Positions 35,475-43,296 of a DNA stretch of 64,000 nt are shown here, piece by piece; the stretch's first letter is position 1; the number at the start of each line of letters is the position of its first letter. The notes under the pieces are model-generated. The model was not told the DNA's origin, did no database searches, and saw only the letters and a list, made by a program, of their open reading frames with translations. Where the stretch lies: the NCBI GenBank assembly GCA_963656065.1, contig CAVKGV010000006.1:1-64000 (forward strand), read 5' to 3'. A program made the translations under genes and the position numbers. The DNA comes from Hallerella sp963656065. Lineage in GTDB: Bacteria; Fibrobacterota; Fibrobacteria; Fibrobacterales; Fibrobacteraceae.

Positions 35475-36773
35475 ATGGAGAAAACCTTTCCCGTCAGCAA
35501 ATACCTGTTCGCGGTCAAGAAGCTGCTCACCACGCAGATTCCGCTAGTCTGGGTAAACGGAGTCATCACGCAGATTACGGAACGCGGACGCATGGTGTAT
35601 CTTTCTATCGCCGAATTTGCGGAAAATGACGTGAAGCCGCTCGCGAAACTCGATCTCTACATGTTCGCCGGGGAATTTGCCCAGATGCAGGCAAGGCTCA
35701 TGAACCTGCCCGTTCCGTTCACTCTCAAGGAGCAGCTCAAGGTAAACCTCCAGCTCGAAGCGGACTTCTATGTCGGAAGCGGAAAGTTCCAGTGCCACAT
35801 AAAGAATATCGACCCGAACTTTACCGTCGGCGAACTCGCCAAGACGCGAAAAGCCATTTTGCAAAGACTCGAAAAGGAAGGACTTCTCGAAAAAAACAAG
35901 AGACTCCCCTTCGCAAGGCTTCCGCTGAAAGTCGGGCTTGTCACGGGCGAAAAGACCGCGGCGTTCAAGGATTTTATGACCACGCTCGCCGCCTCGGGAT
36001 TTCCCTTTGAAGTCGTTGTGGAATATGCCAAGATGCAGGGAAACGAAACCGAAGCGACCGTTTTACACGCGCTGTCCGCTCTCGAAAAAAGGGAAGATCT
36101 AGACGTTGTCTGCATCGTCCGCGGAGGCGGTGCCAAGACGGATCTGAACTATTTCGACAGCGAAGCCCTTTGCCGTAAAATTGCGGAATTTCCCTGTCCG
36201 GTCCTTACCGGAATAGGTCACCAGATCGATGAAAGCCTTGTCGATAAGGTCGCCTACGCTTCGTGCATCACCCCGACGGACTGCGCCAAGTTTCTCATCG
36301 CCCGAGCGGAATATGCCAAGCGTGCTCTCGCCGAAATCGTTCTCAAAATTGCAAGCGGTGCCCAGATGTCGCTATCCTCCGCCAAGGATAGACTGCACCG
36401 GGCGGAATCTAGGCTTTCCATCGTCTTCGGGAAACGAATCGCGGGAGAAGAACAAAAGCTTCTAGCCTTTGCGCACAACTTAACCCAGTTCCCGGCAAGG
36501 CTGCTACGCGAAGAGAAAGAGAAGCTCGCTCGGGATTTTGAAGGTTTGCGGCTCGGGGCGCAAAAAATCATTTCCCTGGAAAATGCGAAATTCCAGATAG
36601 TCGAGACGAAGGTCCAGGCAAACGATCCGAAACGGATTCTTTCCCGCGGATATTCCTATACGACTCGCAACGGAAAGTCGCTTTCAAGCGCCGCGGAAAT
36701 CCATCCGGGAGACGAACTTTCCCTGCACTTCGCCGATGGCTGCGTTTTGGCCACCGCCAACAAGCGCAACTAA
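35475..36773 (+). CDS. xseA: Exodeoxyribonuclease VII large subunit
   Basis: A 432-residue XseA, the catalytic subunit that degrades single-stranded DNA to oligonucleotides. The N-terminal OB fold (residues 1-100, LVWVNGVITQITERGRMVYLSI) is followed by the exonuclease VII domain with KVGLVTGEKTAAFKDFMTTL, the CIVRGGGAKTDLNYFDSEALCRKIAEF signature and GIGHQIDESLVDKVA. The C-terminus has a coiled-coil helix and the closing RILSRGYSYTTRNGK. The ATG at 35475 is 6 bases after TATTAT, so it may be leaderless; an upstream start at 35412 adds a sequence foreign to the family. The small subunit gene xseB is not adjacent. Confidence 0.93.
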   Translation: MEKTFPVSKYLFAVKKLLTTQIPLVWVNGVITQITERGRMVYLSIAEFAENDVKPLAKLDLYMFAGEFAQMQARLMNLPVPFTLKEQLKVNLQLEADFYVGSGKFQCHIKNIDPNFTVGELAKTRKAILQRLEKEGLLEKNKRLPFARLPLKVGLVTGEKTAAFKDFMTTLAASGFPFEVVVEYAKMQGNETEATVLHALSALEKREDLDVVCIVRGGGAKTDLNYFDSEALCRKIAEFPCPVLTGIGHQIDESLVDKVAYASCITPTDCAKFLIARAEYAKRALAEIVLKIASGAQMSLSSAKDRLHRAESRLSIVFGKRIAGEEQKLLAFAHNLTQFPARLLREEKEKLARDFEGLRLGAQKIISLENAKFQIVETKVQANDPKRILSRGYSYTTRNGKSLSSAAEIHPGDELSLHFADGCVLATANKRN

Positions 36774-36792
36774 AAAATCACATTGAAAGCGC

Positions 36793-36829
36793 TTGTCCTA
36801 GAGTTTGCTCTAAGTGGTAAATTATAGGC
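36793..36829 (+). promoter_or_regulatory. MerR-type promoter with 19-base spacer
   Basis: TTGTCC (36793-36798) and TAAATT (36818-36823) are separated by 19 bases, the long spacing used by MerR-family activators. Between them lies an inverted repeat, TAGAG (36799-36803), four bases, CTCTA (36808-36812). The start codon at 36830 is 6 bases after the -10, so the transcript may be leaderless. The regulator itself is not in the window. Confidence 0.65.
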
Positions 36830-37360
36830 ATGAAAAAACTGTTAGGAATTCTTTTTCTCGGAGGCTTCTTCATGACAGCAGAAGCAAAACCGCTCGTCGC
36901 CTATTTTTCCGCAACGGGAACAACGGAAAGGCTCGCGAAAACCGCAGCCAAGGCAATCGGTGCGGATCTTTTCGAAATCGTCCCCGCCCAAAAATACACG
37001 GATGCGGATCTCGACTGGAACGACAAGAAAAGCCGCTCCACAATCGAAAGCAACGATACTTCCGCACGCCCAGCCATCAAGGACAAGGCAGATCTTTCAA
37101 AATATGACACGGTAGTCGTCGCCTTCCCCATCTGGTGGTATAATGCGCCAAAAATCATTTACACATTCATGGAAAGCTACGATTTCAGCGGCAAGAAAAT
37201 CGTCCCCATCTGCACTTCTGGCGGCAGCGGACTCGGACGCACGACCGATGATTTGAAAAAAGTGACGTCGCCAAAAGCAGATTTTCGAAACGGCAAACGC
37301 TTTTCGGGAAGCGCAAGCGAATCCGAGATTCGCGAATTTCTGCAAAAGACGCTCCGCTAA
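36830..37360 (+). CDS. Flavodoxin family protein
   Basis: A 176-residue flavodoxin-like FMN protein, an electron carrier or quinone-type reductase. The FMN phosphate loop is FSATGTTERLAKTAA (about 25-40), and the aromatic loop FPIWWYNAPKI (about 101-111) would stack on the isoalloxazine ring. The first 19 residues are hydrophobic (LLGILFLGGFFMTAEA), so it may be exported or membrane-tethered, unusual for flavodoxins. The stop touches the next start (37360/37361), so it is cotranscribed with the DUF4405 gene, both behind the MerR-type promoter. Stress or thiol-reactive compound response is inferred from that promoter. Confidence 0.85.
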   Translation: MKKLLGILFLGGFFMTAEAKPLVAYFSATGTTERLAKTAAKAIGADLFEIVPAQKYTDADLDWNDKKSRSTIESNDTSARPAIKDKADLSKYDTVVVAFPIWWYNAPKIIYTFMESYDFSGKKIVPICTSGGSGLGRTTDDLKKVTSPKADFRNGKRFSGSASESEIREFLQKTLR

Positions 37361-38014
37361 ATGCTCCTCCGAGCGTTAGACATTTCGATGTTCGCGCTTT
37401 CCATCGTCCTGATGGGAGGCATTACACTTTTCGAAAATTCGGGAACGCATAAGTGGTTGGGCGGTGCGCTTTTTCTCCTGTGGATTTGCCACAACATTTT
37501 CAACCGCCATTTTTACAGGAACCTTTTCCGCGGAAAATACAGAGGATTCCGCATCGCGATTCTCATCGTGAACCTGGGGATTTTAGTCTCCGGAATTCTT
37601 CTCATCGTAAGCGGCGTCATTCTTTCGCCGAAAATTCTCGACGTCGATTTTGGATTCGCCTTTTCCCGGACAGCGCATCTCGTCGTAAGCCACTGGTACT
37701 TCGCCCTTATCGCGGTCCACTTTTCCTTTCATGCAGGGATGTTTTTCAATCGGATTACCTTGTTCAAAAATTCCACAGCCAAAAGAATTGCCCAGGTTGC
37801 GGCAACCATCGTTTCGTTCTACGGCATCTATGCGGTTATTCTCCGCGGGTTTTTCAAATATCTCTTTTACACGCAAAAATTTTTCTTTTTCGACTTGGAG
37901 CGTGGCTTTCCGCTGTTCCTTTTCGACTACTTTTCCATCTTCGTCCTGATGGCGAGCGTCACATTTGCGGGTTTGAAAATTCTCCGATGTGCAAAATTTC
38001 TTCCGCACGCCTGA
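37361..38014 (+). CDS. DUF4405-like membrane protein
   Basis: A 217-residue membrane protein with about six hydrophobic helices. Paired histidines sit in helices (HLVVSHWYF and HFSFHAG, plus HKWLGG and HNIFNRHFY), the pattern of b-type cytochromes, so it could bind heme and pass electrons to the flavodoxin. It resembles DUF4405 proteins, whose role is unsettled. Its 3' end overlaps the convergent pflA gene by 56 bases, which is long for two real genes but both sequences are well supported. Confidence 0.75.
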   Translation: MLLRALDISMFALSIVLMGGITLFENSGTHKWLGGALFLLWICHNIFNRHFYRNLFRGKYRGFRIAILIVNLGILVSGILLIVSGVILSPKILDVDFGFAFSRTAHLVVSHWYFALIAVHFSFHAGMFFNRITLFKNSTAKRIAQVAATIVSFYGIYAVILRGFFKYLFYTQKFFFFDLERGFPLFLFDYFSIFVLMASVTFAGLKILRCAKFLPHA

Positions 38015-38708
38015 TCTCTTTTTCCGTCGGAGCAACCGCATCCATCAGAGTGTAAGGGAAGCCAAGTTCCTTCCATTTGGGAATCGCAAAGGCGTGATAG
38101 GGCAACACCTCGACACGGGAAACCGTGCGAAGCGATGAAATGAATTTGTACGTAGCCCGAAGATCCTCTTCGCCGTCGGTAAGTCCCGGAACCAGTACGC
38201 GCCGAATCCACATCGGAATTTTTTTATCGGAAAGATAGCGGGCCATTTCCAGAATGTTCGCATTATCCTGCCCGGTCAAAGCCCTGTGCTCCGCGGTATC
38301 GAACATTTTCAAGTCCAAAAGGACCAGATCCGTCACCGACAACAACTTGTCAAATTTTGTCAGATATTCCTTTGAATTTTCAAACGGGTTTCCGCTCGTG
38401 TCGAGCGCCGTATGCACCGAATGTTTTTTACACAGGGCAAAGAACTCTGTAAGAAAGTCCAGTTGGAGCATAGGCTCTCCGCCGCTGGCTGTCACGCCTC
38501 CGTTGTCTTTCCAATAGGACTTGTAACGATAGACTTTTGAAAAGAGGTCTGCGGGCGAGTATTTTTCACCGCCCGAAACCTTCCATGTCTCCGGATTGTG
38601 GCAATAGCGACAGCGCATCCGGCAGCCCGACAAAAAGACGACACAACGAACGCCCGGTCCATCCACAAGACCGAAAGTCTCGATTTTGTGAACGAACCCT
38701 TCGAGCAT
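37959..38708 (-). CDS. pflA: Pyruvate formate-lyase activating enzyme
   Basis: A 249-residue radical SAM enzyme that installs the glycyl radical on PflB using S-adenosylmethionine and a 4Fe-4S cluster. The cluster motif CRMRCRYCHNP (CxxxCxxC) lies near residue 30, and the SAM-binding TASGGEPMLQ near 78. The N-terminus (IETFGLVDGPGVRCVVFLSGC) is diagnostic of PflA. Its start overlaps the pflB stop by one base, so the two are made together for anaerobic mixed-acid metabolism of pyruvate to acetyl-CoA and formate. Confidence 0.95.
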   Translation of the reverse strand: MLEGFVHKIETFGLVDGPGVRCVVFLSGCRMRCRYCHNPETWKVSGGEKYSPADLFSKVYRYKSYWKDNGGVTASGGEPMLQLDFLTEFFALCKKHSVHTALDTSGNPFENSKEYLTKFDKLLSVTDLVLLDLKMFDTAEHRALTGQDNANILEMARYLSDKKIPMWIRRVLVPGLTDGEEDLRATYKFISSLRTVSRVEVLPYHAFAIPKWKELGFPYTLMDAVAPTEKEIRRAEEILHIGEFSNPQM

Positions 38709-40960
38709 TACATCCTATCGTGACACGTCCGCGAGATGACGTCCATCTGCTGTTCGCGCGTGAGGTCGATGAACTTCACCGCATAGCCGGAAACCCGAAT
38801 CGTAAAGTTCTGGTATTCTTCCTTTTCGGGATGTTCCATCGCATCGAGAAGCTTTTCGCGGCCAAAGACATTCACGTTCAAATGATGCGCCCCCTGTTCG
38901 AAGTAGCCGTCCATCACCTGGACCAGATTGTTCTTCCGTTCTTCTTCGCCGTGGCCGAGTGCTTCGGGGTTGATCGTTTGCGTATTGCTGATGCCGTCGA
39001 GCGCCCAATGATACGGGATTTTCGAAACGGAATTGAGAGAAGCGAGAAGCCCGTTCTGTTCTGCACCGTAGCTTGGATTCGCGCCCGGGGAAAGCGGTTC
39101 ACCGGCCTTGCGTCCGTCGGGCATCGCACCGGTAGCCTTTCCATAGACGACATTCGACGTGATTGTCAAGATGGAAGTCGTCGCTTCGGAATTCCGGTAA
39201 GTGTGATGCTTACGAACCTTATCGACAAACGACTTCAGAAGCTGCACGCCGATTTCGTCTGCGCGGTCATCGTCATTTCCATACTTCGGGAAATCGCCTT
39301 CGACGATATAATCGACAACGATTCCCTTTTCATTCCGAACCGTCTTGACCTTTGCGTACTTGATAGCCGAAAGAGAATCGATGACATGCGAAAATCCTGC
39401 GATTCCCGTGGCGAACGTGCGACGGACATCGGTATCGATCAGCGCCATTTCTTCCGCTTCGTAGTAATACTTGTCATGCATATACTGGATAGCGTTTAGC
39501 GTATTCACGTAAAGCCCTGCGAGCCATTCCATCATCGCATCGTACTTTTTCATTACCTCGTCAAAGTCCAGATACTCCGAGGTAATCGGCTGCATCGCCG
39601 GCCCGACCTGTTCGAAGCTCTTTTCGTCAACGCCGCCGTTGATAGCGTAGAGGAGGCACTTGGCGAGATTTGCGCGGGCTCCGAAGAACTGCATTTCCTT
39701 ACCCGTCTGGGTTGCCGAAACGCAGCAGCAAATCGAATAGTCGTCACCCCATTCCGGTTTCATGACATCATCGTTTTCATACTGGACGGAACTCGTCGTA
39801 ATCGAAATTTTCGCCGCATACTTCTTGAATTTTTCCGGGAGACGGTTCGTGTAGAGCACGGTCAGGTTCGGCTCCGGGGAAGGTCCCATGTTTTCGAGCG
39901 TGTGCAAAAAGCGGAAATCGTTCTTCGTCACCATGGAACGTCCGTCCACGCCTGTGCCGCCCACTTCGAGCGTCGCCCACACCGGGTCACCGGAGAACAG
40001 TTGGTTGTAGGAAGGAATCCGGGCGAACTTCACCATGCGGAACTTCATCACCAGATGGTCTATCAGCTCCTGCGCTTCCGATTCCGAGATAAGGCCCTTT
40101 TCTAAATCGCGAGACAGGTAAATATCCAGGAAAGTCGAGATGCGTCCGACGCTCATCGCGGCACCGTTCTGCGTCTTGACCGCTCCGAGATAACCGAAAT
40201 AGAGCCACTGGACAGCTTCCTTCGCCGTTTTCGCCGGCAGGGAAATGTCGAATCCGTAAGAAGCGGCCATCGTTTTCAGTTCCTTGAGAGCCTTGACCTG
40301 CATCGAAATTTCTTCGCGCAAACGAATCACGTCATCCGTCATCGTCCCGTCACCGCAATTCGCCTTGTCTTCCAGCTTTTTGGCAATCAGGAAATCAATG
40401 CCGTAAAGCGCCACGCGACGGTAATCGCCCACGATGCGTCCGCGACCGTAGGTATCGGGAAGTCCCGTGACGATGTGGCTGTGCCGTGCGAGTTTCATCT
40501 CGGGCGTATAGACATCGAAAACGCCGTCATTGTGCGTCTTGTGATACTTCGTAAAAATTTCGTGAAGCTTCGGAGACGGCGTGTAACCATAGGTCGAACA
40601 GGCTTCTTCGGCCATGCGGATTCCGCCGAACGGCATAAAGGCGCGCTTGAGAGGCTTGTCCGTCTGCAACCCGATGACCTTCTCCAAGTCTTTCAGCGAT
40701 TCGGAGATATAACCCGGACCATGCGACGTGATGGACGACACGATTTCCGTATCCATGTCGAGAACGCCGCCCTTCTTGCGTTCCTCTTTCTGGAGCTTTT
40801 GAAGTTCACCCCAGAGCCTGTTTGTCGCATCGGTCGCACTTGCCAAGAACGACTCGTCTCCGTCATAAGGTTTGTAGTTTTTTTGGATGAAATCGCGAAC
40901 GTTGATTTCTTCTTTCCAAATCCGGCCTTCAAAGCCATCCCAGCCTTCATACTGGACCAT
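38708..40960 (-). CDS. pflB: Formate acetyltransferase (pyruvate formate-lyase)
   Basis: A 750-residue glycyl-radical enzyme that converts pyruvate and CoA to formate and acetyl-CoA in anaerobic growth. The active-site cysteine pair lies in DDYSICCCVSATQTGKEMQF, followed by the conserved FGARANLAKCLLYAINGGVDEK. The glycyl-radical loop is RVSGYAV near the C-terminus. The residue at the SPM position is Ala-Thr, a minor variation. The start ATG has AAGGAG and is preceded by a leader of about 28 bases with TATATTTG at its head. A strictly fermentative lifestyle fits. Confidence 0.96.
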   Translation of the reverse strand: MVQYEGWDGFEGRIWKEEINVRDFIQKNYKPYDGDESFLASATDATNRLWGELQKLQKEERKKGGVLDMDTEIVSSITSHGPGYISESLKDLEKVIGLQTDKPLKRAFMPFGGIRMAEEACSTYGYTPSPKLHEIFTKYHKTHNDGVFDVYTPEMKLARHSHIVTGLPDTYGRGRIVGDYRRVALYGIDFLIAKKLEDKANCGDGTMTDDVIRLREEISMQVKALKELKTMAASYGFDISLPAKTAKEAVQWLYFGYLGAVKTQNGAAMSVGRISTFLDIYLSRDLEKGLISESEAQELIDHLVMKFRMVKFARIPSYNQLFSGDPVWATLEVGGTGVDGRSMVTKNDFRFLHTLENMGPSPEPNLTVLYTNRLPEKFKKYAAKISITTSSVQYENDDVMKPEWGDDYSICCCVSATQTGKEMQFFGARANLAKCLLYAINGGVDEKSFEQVGPAMQPITSEYLDFDEVMKKYDAMMEWLAGLYVNTLNAIQYMHDKYYYEAEEMALIDTDVRRTFATGIAGFSHVIDSLSAIKYAKVKTVRNEKGIVVDYIVEGDFPKYGNDDDRADEIGVQLLKSFVDKVRKHHTYRNSEATTSILTITSNVVYGKATGAMPDGRKAGEPLSPGANPSYGAEQNGLLASLNSVSKIPYHWALDGISNTQTINPEALGHGEEERKNNLVQVMDGYFEQGAHHLNVNVFGREKLLDAMEHPEKEEYQNFTIRVSGYAVKFIDLTREQQMDVISRTCHDRM

Positions 40961-40988
40961 AAGGACTCCTTTTTATTTTTTCACGCCC

Positions 40989-40996
40989 CAAATATA
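40989..40996 (-). promoter_or_regulatory. TATATTTG -10 element of pflBA
   Basis: On the minus strand TATATTTG is followed by about 28 bases and then AAGGAG and the pflB ATG. This promoter has a conventional leader, unlike the leaderless set. No -35 could be fixed with confidence. Confidence 0.5.
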
Positions 40997-41137
40997 GGAA
41001 AGAAGGCTCCCCAAGAAAAGCCTTCCCGGTTCCCCCTTCCTTATTTTCGTCCTGTCTAACATTTTTCGGCATTCCTGTCCCATCCGGAATGATAGGTTTT
41101 CCGGAATTGGGAAGGGAAACTTAGGATTTCATTGCTT

Positions 41138-42433
41138 CTAGGAAACCGTCTTCGGTATAAACATCGCCTTCGTCATCCGCGTACCGTCCATTTTCAAAAC
41201 CCGGAACTTGTTCCCGTCGATTTTGACTTCAGCCCCGACCGAAGGAATCGCGCCGAGTTTTGCGAGAATAAGCCCCGAGACGGTTTCCACGTGAACGGAT
41301 TCCTCTTCTTCGAATTCGATGCCTGTCGCATCTTCAAAATCCGAGAGCGTGATTAGCGGATTGAAAACATAGCGGCCATCCTTTAATTTCTGGATCATCG
41401 CATCGTCTTCGAGATCGTCCTCGTCCTTGATTTCCCCGACGATTTCTTCCATGATGTCTTCAACGGTCACAAGTCCGGCCACGCCTCCATACTCATCGAC
41501 AACAATCGCAAGCTGGTTTCCGTTTTCGCGCAGTTCGCGAAGCAGGTCATCAATTTGTTTCTGCTGCGTCACAAAATTCGCCGGTTCCAGAAGTTCCTGC
41601 AAATCGAACTTTTCCTTTCCGTGCTTTTCCGTGTACCATTCAAGAAAATCCCGGGCAAGAAGGATGCCGATGATATTGTCGATGGAATCGCGATACACGG
41701 GAACACGGGAATGTCGCTCTTCGTTTAAAATCCGGATCGTTTCTTCGAGCGACGACGTGACATCGATGGCAACCATGTTGACCCGAGGCGTCATAATTTC
41801 CCGCACAGGCGTTTCCACGAAATCGAAAATATTCAAAATCATCTGCCGTTCGTCTTCGTCAAGCGCATCCTCGTCGTCGGACATGTCGGACTTGAGAGCG
41901 TCCCGCTTGTCCTCGGAAAGGAAGTTGAGCTTCGGGTTGTAGCCCAGGGCCTTGTGCACTTTCAGGTAAAGCTTGTTCGCAATCTTCGCCTCCAGGACAA
42001 ACGGAATCCGCAAATACTTGTAAATCGGCAAGAGCACGTGCGAAAGCGTCTCGGGCCAAAGTGCGCCAAACATATTCGGGAGCAGAATGACGAAGGAATA
42101 CACGACGATTCCCGAAAGGAAGACATACAAAATAATTCCCAGGATAAACTTGCCGTAAAATCCCTGCGTCAGCACATAGGTGGCGATAAATCCCAGAACG
42201 CCGGCAGAAACGTTCAAAATCGTCCGCGCGATGGAAATCGTCTCGTTAAATCCCGGCACATCGACATAGGAATTTACCCGCGCCACAAGATTTTCGTCCT
42301 CTTCGCTTTCCGTCGTCACGGAAAGTTCCAGGAAAACCGTTTTCACCAGGGAAAAAATTCCCGAAAGAACGACACAGACTATCGCAAGCACAAGATAAGA
42401 CGTTGCGGAATCAACCCAAGAAAAAACCGGCAT
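41138..42433 (-). CDS. CNNM/CorC-like CBS-domain membrane transporter
   Basis: A 431-residue protein with an N-terminal DUF21/CNNM membrane domain of three or four helices (residues 1-140), two CBS domains (about 200-330; REIMTPRVNMVAID, RVPVYRDSIDNIIGILLARDFL, AIVVDEYGGVAGLVTVEDIMEEIVGEI) and a C-terminal transporter-associated CorC_HlyC domain. Proteins of this kind influence magnesium or cobalt homeostasis or hemolysin release. The start is the ATG at 42433, which overlaps the ybeY stop as TGATG; a TTG three bases earlier has better spacing from GGGAG. Genes ybeY and corC are often neighbours. Confidence 0.9.
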   Translation of the reverse strand: MPVFSWVDSATSYLVLAIVCVVLSGIFSLVKTVFLELSVTTESEEDENLVARVNSYVDVPGFNETISIARTILNVSAGVLGFIATYVLTQGFYGKFILGIILYVFLSGIVVYSFVILLPNMFGALWPETLSHVLLPIYKYLRIPFVLEAKIANKLYLKVHKALGYNPKLNFLSEDKRDALKSDMSDDEDALDEDERQMILNIFDFVETPVREIMTPRVNMVAIDVTSSLEETIRILNEERHSRVPVYRDSIDNIIGILLARDFLEWYTEKHGKEKFDLQELLEPANFVTQQKQIDDLLRELRENGNQLAIVVDEYGGVAGLVTVEDIMEEIVGEIKDEDDLEDDAMIQKLKDGRYVFNPLITLSDFEDATGIEFEEEESVHVETVSGLILAKLGAIPSVGAEVKIDGNKFRVLKMDGTRMTKAMFIPKTVS

Positions 42434-42915
42434 CAATTTTTACTCCCTTGTTTTTTTAGCACCTTTTCGCCTGCATGGTAAATGTCAAGCCCCAAAATTT
42501 CCTTTTCGCGGCGACGCATTACGGCCCGCTCCGGAGCCGTGTGGTGATCGTATCCGGAAAGATGCAGAAGCCCGTGCACAATCATGCGCTTGAGCTCCGT
42601 ATAAAAGGAATTTCCGAATTTCGGCGCCTGGCGTTTCACCTGTTCGCGCGCAATGTAGATTTCGCCGAGCAGATAATCCTCGTGCCACTCAAAGCTAAGC
42701 ACGTCTGTCACCTTGTCTAGCTTGCGGTAAGCGTGATTGAGATCACGGACCATCCGGTCGGAACAGATGACGATGTTTACATTTTCCGGGTGCCCCTCCT
42801 CGATGAGAATCTTGCGGGCGAGCGGTTCAAGGCGCGCCTTCCACGGGAAAGGCTCTTTTTCGTTTTCTGAAAGAAAGTTTATCTGGAATGCCGGTTGTCG
42901 GGGTTTCTTTTTCAT
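42433..42915 (-). CDS. ybeY: Endoribonuclease YbeY
   Basis: A 160-residue YbeY, the single-strand-specific RNase involved in 16S rRNA 3' maturation and ribosome quality control. The zinc-binding motif HGLLHLSGYDH (HxxxHxxxxxH) lies near residue 117. The central strand LSFEWHEDYLLGEIYIA is characteristic of the family. The start is the ATG at 42915; an in-frame extension upstream would overlap the small conserved gene and is not expected. It follows that gene with a one-base gap and precedes the CorC-like gene. Confidence 0.93.
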   Translation of the reverse strand: MKKKPRQPAFQINFLSENEKEPFPWKARLEPLARKILIEEGHPENVNIVICSDRMVRDLNHAYRKLDKVTDVLSFEWHEDYLLGEIYIAREQVKRQAPKFGNSFYTELKRMIVHGLLHLSGYDHHTAPERAVMRRREKEILGLDIYHAGEKVLKKQGSKN

Positions 42916-42916
42916 A

Positions 42917-43207
42917 TTAAAGTTCGTACCACTTTTGCAAAATCGAAATGATCGACTTCGCCTGCTCCTTGCTCGATATGTTGAACTTGCTGCGTTGTTT
43001 AAAGACTCCCTGCTGCTTCTGGTAGCGGCGAATCGAAACCTTCGGTTCCCCAAATTCACCCGTTTTGGCATTTCTTTCCTGATACAGGAACATCATCGTT
43101 GACCAGGCGCCCTTGCTTAAAAATTCCTTCGAAAGTTCCTTGATGACAACTTCACCGGTTTCTTCGTCGGTGTATTCGATTGTCGGTTCCAAATTTTCTG
43201 TATCCAT
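42917..43207 (-). CDS. Small conserved hypothetical protein
   Basis: A 96-residue acidic-to-basic protein: an acidic N-terminus (TENLEPTIEYTDEETGEVVIKEL) followed by a compact predicted alpha/beta part (GAWSTMMFLYQERNAKTGEFG, VSIRRYQKQQGVFKQRSKFNIS, KEQAKSIISILQKWYEL). I do not recognise the family. A GAGG site 5 bases before the ATG at 43207 decides the start over a GTG two codons earlier. It heads a ybeY-corC operon and is transcribed from one side of a symmetric divergent promoter shared with the FecR gene. A role tied to ribosome or RNA handling is only inferred from position. Confidence 0.75.
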   Translation of the reverse strand: MDTENLEPTIEYTDEETGEVVIKELSKEFLSKGAWSTMMFLYQERNAKTGEFGEPKVSIRRYQKQQGVFKQRSKFNISSKEQAKSIISILQKWYEL

Positions 43208-43240
43208 AATCACCTCGTAAAAGTTACGTACATTCCGAAA

Positions 43241-43262
43241 AAAATATAAAAATCTATATTCG
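43241..43262. promoter_or_regulatory. Symmetric divergent promoter pair
   Basis: AAAATATA at 43241-43248 (a minus-strand TATATTTT) and TATATTCG at 43255-43262 form an inverted pair of -10-like octamers separated by 6 bases. They would drive the small conserved gene leftward and the FecR gene rightward. The same spacing occurs at 52857-52878. Confidence 0.5.
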
Positions 43263-43296
43263 GAACATCACGGTTTCTGCCACAAAGGAGCCTCTT

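Noticed and set aside
41070..41091. CATTCC/GGAATG hairpin as terminator of the CorC-like gene
   Set aside because: The stem is short and has no T run on either strand.
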